Source: Branchiostoma floridae (Eukaryota > Chordata > Leptocardii > Amphioxiformes > Branchiostomatidae). Taken from it: a stretch of 64,000 nt of DNA. The notes beneath the pieces are model-generated. The model did not search any database and had not been told where the DNA came from. It saw nothing but the letters and a program-made list of their open reading frames with translations. Positions 1 through 49,500 of this stretch are shown one piece after another. The first letter of the stretch is position 1. Every line of letters begins with the position of its first letter. Location of the stretch: NCBI RefSeq assembly GCF_000003815.2, contig NC_049996.1, positions 667,961 through 731,960 on the forward strand. Reading direction: 5' to 3'. The position numbers and the translations under genes are program-made.

Positions 1-314
1 TTTGACTCTGTTCATTTGCTTACAAGTACAAGAAAGCTTCGATTAATACTACCATTCCGCAATGGAATTAATAATCAGAGGTATTAACGTATCAACTCAC
101 CAGCTTCTCAATTGTATGGAAGGAAACATTTCCTGGATATCTAGAAACTCACGCAGTGAAGATTTTCATTTTGCCTTTTTGGAGCAACAGTTGTTTTGAT
201 GTCTTTATGTTTTGTATTTGTTTGCCCCTCTCCCTTCAAAACACACATAGATTTAGTTTAAACATGACTTGTGTATGATAATATACAAATATTGTGCCAT
301 TGGTTCTTCTATAG
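1..314 (+). other. Intron, 3' part
   Basis: Intron sequence leading to the acceptor at 313-314. I recognise no gene or repeat in it. Confidence 0.6.
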
Positions 315-35791
<35,477 letters not shown>

Positions 35792-38142
35792 ACGGTTTCT
35801 GTCTGACACCCAACTTTTTCAAGCTCGCTGCTAGCTGTCTTTTCCGCTTTCTTGCCTTTCGTAAAAGCTATCTTATAAAGTTTTCAAAATGTAAATTTCT
35901 TAAACCTGTCTCCTTACTATAAGTAGTCGCCTCTTATCTCCAAATAAGCTAAGTCTTCTGACAGGGTAGTATTTTAAAAGCGCGCAGCACTTAAGGGTTA
36001 TATTTACGAGTAGGAAAGTTTGCACTAGAACTGAGTCGTTAGAAACGAAGGACATGACTTTGCCGACTGCGTAGTTTATTTATAAGTCTCCCAGATTGAA
36101 AGTTTAAGCCCGCCAGATGTCTCAGCAAAGCTCCCACAGTTTACGCTAACGTAGGAACAGCCCTGGGCCAAGAATCCACATAGCTCAAATTGTCGACAGC
36201 CGGTTATTATGGAAATTCTCGCGAGGACCGTAAGCCCGCCCACTGCACCCGGTGACGCAGCGCTCCGCTCCGCTTTAGGTAGAGACCGCGACACCCGGAT
36301 AAGTTTGGCGGCCAACCGGGAGCCCCAGCACCAACCTACTAAATATTTGCCATGATAATTGCGAGGAGGACCTGTGTCGGAATTCGCAGCAAGGCTAGAT
36401 GTAGGATACGGTCTTACCCAAAATAGGTTCTGCGTAGATGTAGGCGATACGTGGTGGCATTCTTCTGACGATTTTCGGGCCGCTCCTTCGTTCCCTTCCT
36501 TGCGATCTTCCTCGAGTTAAGGTAAGGTTACGTCCCTTTTCTCGGCGAGTTTCTTGCAGTTCTGTCCGGTTTTACTTTTCGCTGTCTTCCAAGGATTTAC
36601 CGTCCGTATTTCTTGCTGCTGTTTCCGACTTCCTTGGACTGTAAGGGGAGAGAGAGACTTGAAGATTTCGTGAGTGAGAGACTGTATGACAGTGGGTTAG
36701 CCTTTTAGCAATCTTGGTGCTTCACTGTAGCAGCAATGGCTAGACGCAACAGTGTTAGGGACTGTCTATGTGGAACTGAGTTACCGCCACAATACGGGAA
36801 GTAAAACAGAAGGGTTTGAGATATATGCATGTTGTCAGCCAAGGCGACTTAGGAATCCGTATGCCTTCTTAAAGAAGCCGTGATAAGATGCAGTCTTAGC
36901 CTCGCCCTTAGCTTTACGACTGTCTTGAAATAGCCTTAAATACCAGTTATCACCAGTTTGGTTACGATCTGTTTTAAAAGATACAGGCTTTACGGAAGCA
37001 AAATTATGAGGAATGATTCGGATTTAAGGACGAGGGTTTGGTAAGATGTCGGTCACTAAGAAATCATGGCAAACATATCATCTTACAGAACAACGTCAAC
37101 GTGTTTGCCTTACATGGCTCACCACTGAGTTTATGTACGTAATAATATTTGCTTAGCACCACTTTTATTCGGCTCATAATTTGAACACGGGGTGGTTGGG
37201 AGGGATGACGGGAAGGTGTGAATGAAGCTGCATACCGCCCCCCTCCCCCCTCTAACTGGCGCACCAGCCACAGACTTGTGAAACAAAAATGGCGTGTACA
37301 CAACAAGTTCAACAATCCAGTGCCCTCAGGCTCCTATTCAGTCATTCCTTTTTATAAATCAATACTGAAAGAACGTAACCCAATTCCACAGACAGTGACT
37401 GTCATTAGCTATTTAAAGGTGGCAAATAAGTCTAAAGCAAGCCCAGTACTTTGTTGCATCACACAAGTCCTTAATCGCGTATTGTAATACTAAGAAATAA
37501 AAGAATTTCAAAATACAAAACAAAGTAAAAACTGCCATCAGCTAACTTCTGAAAGCTTTAACTTAGATGTAAAATTTGTGTGGTAAAAATTTGCATCAAA
37601 ACTGCTCAGCTTCAAAACAATTATTCTGTGGCAATTAATACAAAATTGGATAGATATGGACCATTTCTTTTTAACCATGGAAAAGCTATAGGTTTCTAAT
37701 CTGAAAGAGATTTTTAAAATCTTCACTGAGAAGAACCAACATTTGGTAGATCTCCATTCCGAAATGGTTGGTTTTGTAAGCAACGCCATTGTCAGCTTGT
37801 GATATAGACCAGACGTTGCCTCGGTCCATGACGTCACCGTGACCCATAACCGTCAAGTCCCTGAAACTTTGGTCAACTGTTTGATCAAGATAAACTGCGA
37901 AGTTATCTTGAAAGGCGGAGTAAACTCTCGACTGTGCTGATAGATGGGAGTGTTTGGAAGTTATGATAAAATCTTGTTGTTTCTAAACTTTGTGGGCAGA
38001 TGGAATCTTCAAAAACTTTTAGATATTTTGTAAAAGTTAATGGATATAAAACACAGGCAAGAAAGCTGAAAGTGTTACGAAATTTTAGAAGCAAATTTAC
38101 TGTGTACTGATTTTTGTCCAAAAACTTTTTTCATTTCGAAAG
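35792..38142 (+). other. Intron or intergenic/3' UTR stretch between parts A and B
   Basis: If the stop at 35791 is used, this starts as 3' UTR; the first AATAAA I note is at 37496-37501. A GC-richer part around 36150-36750 (GCCCGCCCAC) could be a promoter for part B. No coding exon is supported. Confidence 0.4.
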
Positions 38143-40560
38143 GGAATCGTCAGTCGAGGGCTCGGAGCTCCCGCTCTCGTTCCGAGAGTATCGACAGCTG
38201 CGACTCTCTGTCCCAGAGTTCCGACTCCAGGCGGAGTCGCAGCGACAGCCTCGGCAGCATGGACTCCAGCACGACATTCGCCACCGTCGATTCGTCCGAC
38301 GCCTCCCGAGTGGACGCGTGCGCCGAGGGCACGGAACATACCGACCTGCACACACCCCTCCTCCCCCCGCACAAGGACAAGTTTTGGCACAGTCCGTACG
38401 GCATCAAATACCAGCATCACTACGTGCGGTACTTAGGATCCAGCTCGCTTCGCACGGATAGCTCCCGCGCAAGAAGTGTGTCACCGACTCCCAGAAGTGC
38501 TTCTCCTCTTACGCGCAGCCCCTCCCTGGGGCGTAGCCCCTCTCTGGGGCGTAGCCGATCACCTTTACCCCGCAGCCTATCCCCCTTCCCCCGGAGTTCT
38601 TCTCTCACACGAAGCCTGCCTCCCCTGGGGGCCCGTAGAGGCCGCAGTTATGACGACCTTGACGCACTGTACGTCCCAAAACGCACCACTTATTTAGATG
38701 TTCCTGTGGCGTCTAGTTTGAAGTTTAAGAAACCGTTAACAGGTAGTTATGACGATCTGTCCTTCATCTATCCCGACATCTACGGCGGCACCGCAACCCC
38801 GAACTGGGAAACGGTTGAGGTAACCCGCAGGTCACGGTCTAAAAAACGCAGACCGCGCAAGCGTAGAGGCGACAGTCCCACGACCCCGCCTATCAGCGAT
38901 GACGAAATGGAAACCGTGCGCACCAAGTCGAGGCGGCTGATCAAGCAAGCCGAAGCGGAGCTCGAGAAGGAAAACATCCATGGGAGAGTCCCCAAGCTGC
39001 CGGACCGACGACACCGCACCACGTCCGCCGCCGGCTCGTACCGCCGGTACTGGACGGACACGGAGGGGTACAGCACCGCCCGGTCAGACATAGACGACAC
39101 GGCGTCGCTTCCCGACAGGTGGGCGGACATGGAGGTGGACAGGGAGGGCGTACCTGACGTCAGCCCCGTGCGTCGCACGGACGCAGGGACCTGGTGGACC
39201 TGGTGGAACCCCAACACAGGTGAGTTCGAGCACCACTTCATGCCGAAACGTCGCGACGTCAAGATGTCGTCCTTACCTGCCGATTACGTCAAGGTGCGAC
39301 GGCGAAAGATCTCACCTGTACGCATGAGCTACCAGCGGTCCACCCCACCTGAAGACATCACAAACCTTAGCTTCGCGCGCTCCGTCTCACCGCTCGAGTC
39401 GCCTCAACGCCGCAGGAGAAGACTACACCAATCCGTACCTGACTCGGACGATTTCATGCTAGCAAAGAACAAGTATTACTTCACAGGTGCCAAGAAAGTC
39501 AAATACTCGTACGACGAGCCGGACGATAGGCTGCATATCTACGAATACGACACCTCCGGCACGCGAAGATCCGACCACACCTCGCCTCACTTACACAAGA
39601 CGCCCAAAGTCACGCCTTACGAAGAGGTGCACCTGAAGAAACGTCGGACGAAATTCTACACAGGTGACTACGACACCACGTCGGACATCGACCTCTACTC
39701 CACCCACAGGCGTAAGGTCTATTCAGACTTTGACATCAAGAAGCGACCACGTTATGAAGACTATGACCTCACGTACAAGTACAAACTGCGCTCGGACAAG
39801 TTCGCCTCTGACATGGATATCGCGGACATCTATAAACCTCGTCCGAGGAGAAGCAGTTTCGATACGAGCCCGAGTCCGCGTCGAGGTAGCCACGAGTTTG
39901 ACACCACGTCCTTTACACGTACGTCTCGGTTTGACAGCCTACAAGTCCCGTCCTACCGCCCTAGAGCGTACCATGGCTCAATGCTGGACTTGTCTCCTCC
40001 TAGATATACTCCCTCAACATCTCGTACAGACGTCAAGAGGGACTACAGTGGGACTAGAAGCCCGAGAGCTTCTTCTCCTACCTACTCTTCCCGCCATTTC
40101 GATACATCAACACATCACACACACCCCATAACCACCCCCACTCGCTACCAGTACGAAATGCCGCACGGCTACAAAACCATGGACGATATCGTACTGCCAA
40201 TTCTGCACCCTGAAACGGCTCGTAGAGAGCGTCGCGCTTCGGACACAGACTTCCACGCGACGAAACGCGAAATCATCAAACACCCTCCCACCTTCAACAT
40301 GGAGTTAAAGTCGCGCACAGCAACTGTCAATCAAGACATGAAGCTGACATGTTCCGTATCCGGAAGACCGGATCCGGAAATTCGGTGGTACAAGGACGGA
40401 GAGGAGATCCACGACTCCGAGAGGTACTGGATCAAGGAGAACTACGGAGTGTGTCAGTTGGAGATATTCCGGATTACTCCGGAGGACGCTGGAGAATACA
40501 GGTGTGAGGCAAGGAACGACGCCGGCCATGCTCGCTCCTTCTGTAGGCTCAATGTCACAG
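38143..40560 (+). CDS. Long Ser/Arg/Pro-rich exon ending in an Ig domain
   Basis: 2418 bp (806 codons), phase 1 in and out. The N-terminal part is RS-like (RARSSRSRSESIDSC) followed by tandem SP/RS motifs (RSPSLGRSPSLGRSRSPL). SYDDL occurs twice, then a long basic Tyr/Asp-rich disordered region. The last 90 codons are an Ig (HPPTFNMELKSRTATVNQDM, core EIRWYKDGEEI, F strand AGEYRCEARN). The 5' border is the weakest point: acceptor at 38141-38142 after a short T-rich tract, or possibly 38154; the first in-frame ATG is 38259 if this begins a separate gene. Donor gtaagt at 40561. The many Ser-Pro sites suggest phosphorylation, by inference only. Confidence 0.82.
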
Positions 40561-43500
40561 GTAAGTCTATTGTTTTGTGCTTCTTACTTGGTCCCTATAC
40601 CTGTACCTGTATCTGAAATAAATTTCCAAGCTTACCTACATATAAATCCAGGTACAGGTCCTGACTGAACCTCTGTGTTGATGGCTACACCAGTGCTGCT
40701 AAAGATTGTAGAAACGTGAAGAAATTCAGACACAAATGTACCGTTCTTTCTGACCCTTCCCTAAAACACGCTACAAAAATGCTGTCGACACACGCAACAC
40801 ATAATGTGTTTGCAGAAAACTTTCCTTCCCGCCGTTTTCCTTTCAATGAGGTAATGTTTGTAAACACTAAGGTCAAGAAGGGGTCACGGGTCAATGACGT
40901 GTACCGAATGTAACATGAGCTGACCTAAAACAACCTATTCACATAAAAACAAACATCTGGGTATATAGGCATGTTTTGATCCGCACTATTTAGTTGTCTT
41001 AGGTTTCCAGTAAACATATTATATGCATAGTATGAATAGAAATGGCGTACTCGGTTATACATGTCGCAAAAAGAATTTCGTATGTCGAATGCTTTCTAAA
41101 AATCACAAAATACATAGTGATCATTCCGCTATTGAAGTGTATTGAGTATTAGATGGAACGTAATCGGTACATTTTGAATGTAGAACATTAAGTAGAATTC
41201 ATCTAAGTTGAAGAAAAATGTCTTAAGGTTTTGATGTGAACTCCAGATCTCCGTGGAGAAGCCAAGGATGACAAGGAGCCGATGTTTAAGACGATGATCA
41301 CCAACACTAAGGTGGACACAGGAGACATCGTGATCTTCGACGTCTGGGTCCTGGGCAGCCCCAAACCTACTGTCAAATGGTGAGGATTTCTTCTCATTTC
41401 TTTTTAGATTTCTTTCAAGATCCCTTCCAAGATTTTCATATACTTCAGAGTAGAAATCCTATCTAGAATGATAGACGATTCTACCGGTAGAGATCTCGAT
41501 CGGAGCCTGTGAGTATAATTCAAAGATATTTTCGATTTCAGGATCACTGCCATTAGAATTGCCGATTCTGTCAGATCGCGACTCTCTACCCTGACATGTG
41601 TTAAAAAGTAAACAATTAGGGCAGAAACTTGCCACTAAGTTGTGTTTACTTTGCTTTAGAAACATTTTCTTATCTACATACGCTAGAAAAGACTCATCTA
41701 GAATAAGATCAGACTATGTACTTGTACTGTACTGAGTCTTTGGTGGTACAGTATTCTCATATCCAGACACTTTCTCACTTGCTGCCCTACATTTAAGTTA
41801 TGGGTTATCGCGTGTCAATATGTCACAAATAGGGCGAAGAGGCCTTTCGTTTAGGAGGTCAGAAGACACTCTATTCCGCGTAACGTAATCTATAAGCACA
41901 TATCAGGCGCCGTCCACTTTCTAAAGTACACAGACTCGAGTCACTAACCCGGCCTAACAACATGCCTTTGTGAAGATGGGAATCACCTGGGACATCCACT
42001 CAAAGAAAGACTTAGGCCATGTTGATTTGATTATATGGATGACATACTTGAAATCGTACAAAGCAACTTGAACATAAGCAAATATATATGCCATGAAATT
42101 AAATATCGGAAAACGTATATTACTGTCATTGAAAATCAAAAGGTAAATAAGATGTGAAAGAACTAAACCAAAGAATTTATTTTTTCGGTATACTATATTC
42201 TGTGCATGTGTTCAGTCATTTGATTGACCTTCCTGGCCACTTAGATTTCATAATAAAAACAACTTTTGTCCAACTTTTTTTTCATTCGCACGCTTGCGTC
42301 AATTATGGATTCCCAGAGAATGTCGTCCATATAATCAAATCAACATGGCCTTAACACCAAAACAAAGCTTAGATACCTAACTGAACGATAAGAGTACAAA
42401 ATAAAGATAAATCATTTTCAAAATAAGTAGTACGATTCTTTAGCTACGTATGAAGGTCGTTTAAGTGCCCTTAACCTTTTTCGGCTTGACGATGATAGCT
42501 AGGAATGTGTTAAGGTTGCCGGTGGCATTCCTCCTTGACTTGTCCAGGAAATACACAAGTGTGAGGAGAAACACGAGGTTTGTTTAACGGAGGTAACATT
42601 AACCAGAGGTGGGTGGTCCTTGTAATGACGTGGTGGACATTTGGAAAAACATTATGCTTAAAGACCTCTTAAAGCATTTAAAAACAGCAACACAGATGCA
42701 CAACGACACAGACATTCTTAGTTCGTATGCTGTAGCGGGTAAGGGCGTTATTAGTAGCGGTGTAATATACAGTAAAAAAATGTCAGAAAAGTTGTGTCTA
42801 CTGTACCTCATAGCACATAGGACAGACTTCCTTGCTGTTCCAGTTGTTAGAAATTTGCTACCTTCAAAATATTCAAAACGTCAACCAATCTTGCGATACC
42901 CAAGGATCACAAACGTTGTACGACCGTCGTACGATCACAAACTAAGGCCATTCTCGGGATAGTCGTGCGTTTGCCGTGCGATGTGTGCTGTTACCGAAAA
43001 GGCTGTCTTGTATCCTTATCGGCAGCTGGTTCTGTCACAGCCTACTTGAAAATCCTATGACATCAATTGCAAAACTTAACCACGACCTACGACGAATGTG
43101 ACCACCACCTAACAAAACAGATTAGAAACTGTAGTAGCAAAAATGTGAATGTCTTAGCTGCCATGCGTAGAAGGACTAATACGTACCACAGCAAGTTTTC
43201 TTGCTATTTACAGTACAAAGACTTAAAGGCATAAGTTTCAGAGAGGCTGTAAGTTTTTCTGCCCCTCTAAAGTAGGCTTAGGTCACATTTCCAAACTATT
43301 TCAAATTATACACCTAGAAAAATACACAAACTATGCCCTTGAATCTTATTTTGACATTTTTTGTAGTTTGATGTCTTTTATATCATTCTTTTCGGCCGGG
43401 CCCCTTTTTTAAAATGTGACCTAAGCCTTACATTATTGACAAGACAGACACCACGCACAGGTGAAGACCTGACAAATCACCTGAGCACAGATCGTCTTAC

Positions 43501-46500
43501 CAAAATCACAACTTTGTTCTCCTCTTCTGTCACTTGACCTGCTGAAAAGCTTGTATGTCTTAGAGGTGATCACAGAGGCCTTTAAGAAAGTTGTTGATTC
43601 AAATCCTAAGCGGAACCGCCTTATTTGAACAACGTCTTTAAATAGGTTTCGTGGGGTGGAAGGAGGGTACAAGCTGACGACCCATACAGACTTTTTGATG
43701 TATTTAAAACATTGCAGAATGCTTTACAAAAAAAGGTTTAGGCCCCTTTTAAGTCTGTAAACATAGACTACTCTGTTCGTACGAAAGTGTCCATAACCCC
43801 TAATTTGCTAACTTTAAAGTGTTAGTGCTGTTAAGTAACAGATACGACACAGACATTGTAACTTGGGATGAAAAAAAAAGATCATTTTCAATTTGTGGCC
43901 CAACAGCCACAAGAAATACGTAGTCTCAATTTTGTGAATATTACTTTTAATTTTCGGACCCTACAATTTTAATGTATTTAATGTAAGCTGATATAGTACC
44001 CCCTAACGATGGTGTGCTGTCAATGCAGATATGGATAACAGCAAACGCAGGTGTATATAAAATACATACTATATAGTGACTCAGGGAAAAGTGTCACTAT
44101 GTTAGATATCATCTTCAGCCCACATCATTTTTTGTATTCACACACATATGTATTTGCAATAGTGTTAAGGAACAAACGCTAGGTTGCAATTTATTGCATG
44201 TTAAGTTTTCACATGATTCAACATGTTTATTCCTGCATCTTTGCGTATGTCAAAGTGCTAGTACATGAAGAAGAACGTGGGGAATAGTTCATTCATTTGT
44301 GGATGTAACTTTGGAATGGTCCATTTCTGCACAAGTCTTGAAAGAACATGGAACAGTCAATTTTTGCCTGGGAGGGGTATGGAGTGAAATGTGCTGTATT
44401 AGTCTATTTTTCATGCTAATTCAATGAAATATTTTCTTTCTTTTTTTTGCTAAAGGTACAAAGACGGATTGGAGATCCGAGACGGAGGCCGGATTTCTAT
44501 CCGGAGTGAGCGGCAGTGCTACTATCTCACCATCCGGAACGTCATGCCCTCAGACGCCGGGCTGTACGCATGCGTGGCCGAGAACAGAGTCAACAGGACC
44601 ACCAATGAGGCTAAGTTGACAGTTGGTGGTACGTGTTTTTTTTTAACTTTTGAAAAAAGGCAAATTGTGCAGATTTGTCTAAAAAATATCAAACTCGGCA
44701 CATACGAAATGTAAAGTTTCCATATACTACACAAAGCTAAATGCATCGCAATTTTTCTCAGTAGCACTGGCGGTATTTTGACTCAAGTATCTCTTAGGAT
44801 ACCGTCCGTTTTAGTGCCGTTTTAGTTTTAGTTTTTGAATGAGAGGGTCAAGAATTTAAAGATCGATGAATCTTCATATTCATATCCTCGAACAGCTTTT
44901 ACCTTCCTTTTTTATTGAATCCATCAATTATTACAAATACAATTTATTACATACAATACAGTGGTGCCGGCACGCTCTAAATACAACAACAACAACAATA
45001 TGGCTGACGTAAGCATAGCCACTGAACATAAGCGTAGCGACTGAAAAAATAATGAACTATTTGCGGAGACGGTATATCAACCTACGTATATTGAATATAA
45101 GTTCTTGAATAATACATTGCGACATTGAAATATTCTTTAGATATACGATTTGGAAATGTTGACGAACAGCTTGAAGATTACTTGAAGCTTAAAAACCACA
45201 AGCAGCGAACTGCCGTTCTTGTTGTTATAACGCGACAAATGGACAGTCGTTGTATGTATCACCGGTACGTACGTACATGTTTAATACAAAGATACACAAA
45301 TGTGTAATTTAAGACCGAAGTGACTCACAATCGGCGCCCTGTTCCTGTTAACGCCAGCCGAGCACGAACCGTGAGGAAAAACAAACTTTCCGGTTCGCTC
45401 CCGTCTTTCAAACTGGTCATACTTCGACAGAGGCGAGACAAGGGGTGGACGTAACTTGAAAGTTCATCTGTGTTGGTAGAAGTCATTCTGGAACTTGTTG
45501 AACTGTAATTTCCAACACAAAAATTGGACTTTCGACTGATCAGCTCTAGTCTTTGTCAAGAAAAGACTCAAGGGTAAACGTGTATGAAAAATATCTCAAA
45601 AAGATGCATGATTTTTCTACAAAATCGATAGCAAACATGGCGAATCAAATGCTTTATACACATCTAGTATGCAACCACCTGTAGACGTTTCGATGACCTG
45701 TCAGCATGCAAGAACATTCGTTCATACACCCTTTCCACTAGGACGGCGATCTCGCTGACTCTCTCTGCGACCTAAAATTTGACAGATGGTTCAACAAATT
45801 GTTTAGAAAAAAGGGACCTTTTCTTACGCTTTGTGTGTGTTTTGTTGTCCTTTCAGTTACGCTTTAACATTTTGTATGATATCTCCAGTATGAAATCGAA
45901 GGTTATACACGCACCCCTTAGGTCATAGTGAGAACGTAGCGCTATCGCCATTTAGTAGAAATGGGGCCTTAACAGTGTTACCACCTGTTGAAACTATTCA
46001 CGGACAATTTACAACTTTAGAAGGGGCTACAGTATAACTACCATCCACTAGCATTCACTGTGTCAGTCCTACAATGTTTCAGAGAAAAATATTTGGGTTA
46101 AAACTTTGACCCGACCCTCCTACCAACCTCAACCCTTGCCCTGTGGGGTCTTGTTTTGGAGTAGCAGTAGTTCTAAGGTGTCGGAATGTTGACCAGTTGT
46201 CACGGGCCCACTCTACAACACAAGGGCGCGCTGTACCTACACTGTGTGCTCAGGATAGCTCACGTACCAACCTGTCATACATACAGGCAGACAGGACCGG
46301 GTCTCTAAACGTATTAAGGAACACGACTCTTGTTTTTAAGTTAGTAGAAACTCGAAGCTTCTGTTTAAGATTTGGACGGGTCTGTCTTGTAGCCATGGAT
46401 TGTACTTAACACTATGTGCACAAGACTACTCACTTACTAACCAGACGTAAATACAGGAAAACAGGGGCCATTAGACGTATTAAAGAACCCACGACTCTTG

Positions 46501-49500
46501 TTCTTAACTAGTAGAAATCAGAAGCTTGTGTTAGGCTAGACTGTTTGGTGGAAAGAAGTAGCTATGGACTGTACCTACAATGTGCACTTAGGAGTTAGAA
46601 CTGCTCACTTACCAACTTGTCATACATACAGGCAAGCACACAGAGGCCTTTAGACGTATTTAGGAACATGACTCTTGTTTAAGATTGGAGGAGTTGACTG
46701 AAAAGAGTTATCATACGCGATGTACTGGAAATATGCATTTTTTACGTACTAGTATATTCGAACTGTTAGCTATGTGAACGCTCTATGACTAGTTTAGGGA
46801 CGGACAAGTTATAGTTGATAAAAAATTTATATAACTTGGTTTATTTCATCGCACCAACATTACAATACAATTACAATCTAAGATATGAGTGGACATCTCG
46901 CAGCCGTAGGCTGAATTGCATGTAAGCCACTATGTTAAAACAATTTGCTCCATCAATGAATACATTAAAAAGGTTAAGACAATAGATTCTAATATAAATA
47001 TACATGTAATACAATATGTACAAAGACCGGCTATTTGAGCACATGTTCGTTCAAGAGATTGGTTAGGTATGGTATTGGGCTTGTTTTGAAGCGCTTAGTG
47101 CGCACTGGCATGTAGTCGAGCTTATTTCCATTTCTTGTCTCCCTACCACTAACATCACCTCTTGACTGTGGTAGCCAGTCCCTGTAGAGGTCCGAGGTGA
47201 GGACATTCCTGGCGAATTTTACACAAAGCTCGACCCTGCGTTCCTCCAGTGTTTGCAGTTGGAGAACTTCACACGCTAAAGCGTAGGTAGAAAACTTCCT
47301 GCCCAGGATTATTCTGGTAGCCCGTCGCTGGATGCGTTCGATCTGATCACGTTGCTTTATTGTCAAGCCCGGATGCCAGAGTGGCGCGGCGTACTCCAGC
47401 ACAGGGCGGACGTAACATGTATATACCGTTACGAGGTCTTCGGTTGGTAGGTCGAATTGACGCAGTCTGCATAGAATGTGCAGCCTCTGGTTTCCCTTCT
47501 TGGATGTTTCTGTGACGTGAGTGTCCCACCTCAAGTCGTCTTGAAATGTAACTCCAAGACACTTGGCTACCTTGACAACTGTTAACTGGTGGCCGTTGAT
47601 GTTGAGAACTGGAGGTGGTGGTGGGATGCGGGAAAAACAGATTACCATGGCTTTGCATTTGCCCGGATTGAGCTTCATGCTGTTGTCCTCAGTCCAACCT
47701 GAAAGATGGTCCAGATCGTCCTGTATGTTGGGTGGTTGGGACAGCAGTCGGGACTCAACAAGGTTGAGATCGTCTACAAATGCCCAAGACGGAGAAGCTA
47801 CAATGCTGGGTAGTTCGTTAACATGGGCTATGAAGACAATTGGTCCGAGCTTTGTGCCTTGAGCCAAGCCACACGTAAGACGCTTTGTGTGGGACAACGC
47901 CCCCCGGTATCTCGTTCTCTGAGTCCGTCCTTCATGGAAGCTGGCGATCCACGGAATTACTTCCGGCCGAACACCGATCTCAAGTAGATGCCTCATTGCC
48001 ACTGTGTGGTCAACAAGGTCAAACGCCTTGCTGAAGTCAGTTAAAACCCATGTGCTGCAGGTCCCCTGCTTATCCGCAGTTCTGTACAGTTGATTTGCCA
48101 GATTAACTAAGCAATGAGTGGTTGAACGTCCCTTCAAACATCCAAACTGGCTAGTTGATATAGACCTGTTTATGTCCTGTAGAACCCAGGAAACGATGAA
48201 GTCCTCACAAACCTTCGCGAGGAGTGAGGTCAGGGAAACGGGTCGGAGTTGATCTATACTGGGTGGGCGGGTCTTGGGTAGAGGTACTACGACCGCTTCT
48301 TTCCACTGTTGTGGTACTACTCCCTCACGCAGCGAAGTGTTGAATATGTCAGTAAGGGGTGTAGATATTTCGTAGGCAAACTCTCGTATCAACTTGCCCG
48401 TTATTCCATCTGGGCCCGGCGATTTTGTCGTCTTAACTCTCAGCAGTTTGTGGTACACCTCCCACGGTTGTACGGTGGGAGGAGGGCGGGAAGGGAGGAA
48501 TGCCGGGAGTTTGGACAGGTCCAGAGGAGGGAGCGACGTTGTGATGTCTGAAAACCTCGTGTTGATGATGTTCGCGATGTCGACGTTGTTTTCTGGGTCA
48601 ACACCATCGACTGGTACCATCATGTCCTTTCTTTGAGTGCCTGTCAGAACTTTCAGTTCTTTGAACCAAGCGCGTGGGTTTTCTCTTTTCAACTTCTGAA
48701 TTCTAGTACTGTAGAACAGTTTTCTTGCTCTCTTAATCGCTGTCTGGATCTTGTTACGGAGTGTTCGCCATACCACCCAGTTCTGTGCCTGAAACGCACG
48801 CTGTCGGGACTTGATCGCAGACTTGATCTTCGGGGACATCCACGGCTTGTCTTGTACGTGGGTTCTGATGGTCTTGTACGGAAAGTAGGTTTCTATTGCC
48901 TGATTTAAAGCTACATAGAGAGCGGAGGTTTTGCTTTGTGTTCCCTGTGCGCTCAACACCTCTTCCCAATGGTGTGTCGTAATCCACTGGCCGAAGGATC
49001 GGATGTTAGAGTCCTTCATTGGTCGTATCCTTTCTCTTTTCCCTGATGCGAAAAACAGAGCTGAAACGTGGCTGGACAACACAACGTCATAGAGATACTT
49101 GAGATTATGAACATTTGAGCCTTGTACGTGACACATAAAATGCACCGTAAACCTGGACTATGCTTCCAGAAATCCATTCAAAAGTAGCGGTAGAATGAAA
49201 TACGTAACTACCACTCAGAAATCAATTCCAGAACACGATGTATAAAACCACAATTTCTGCTGCAGTACCGAAGAAGACCACTAGATGGCCCTATATCGAA
49301 CTTGACCTTCGCTTTCCTGTCCCCTAAGCATAGTCTTCTCAGTAACCACACTAAAGCAACGCCATCCTGTTCAGTGTACTTAAACTTGACATTCCTCGGT
49401 GCACTTCAACTCCCTTAGCCAGAACGCCCCCACCATTCTTCCCTTTAAACCACGCGGAATGTACACACAACCCGACAAGAAAAGGCCCGTCCTCCGTGTT

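Noticed and set aside
47347-48908. Plus-strand and alternate minus-strand frames across the LINE
   Set aside because: Shadows of the 704-codon reverse-transcriptase frame.
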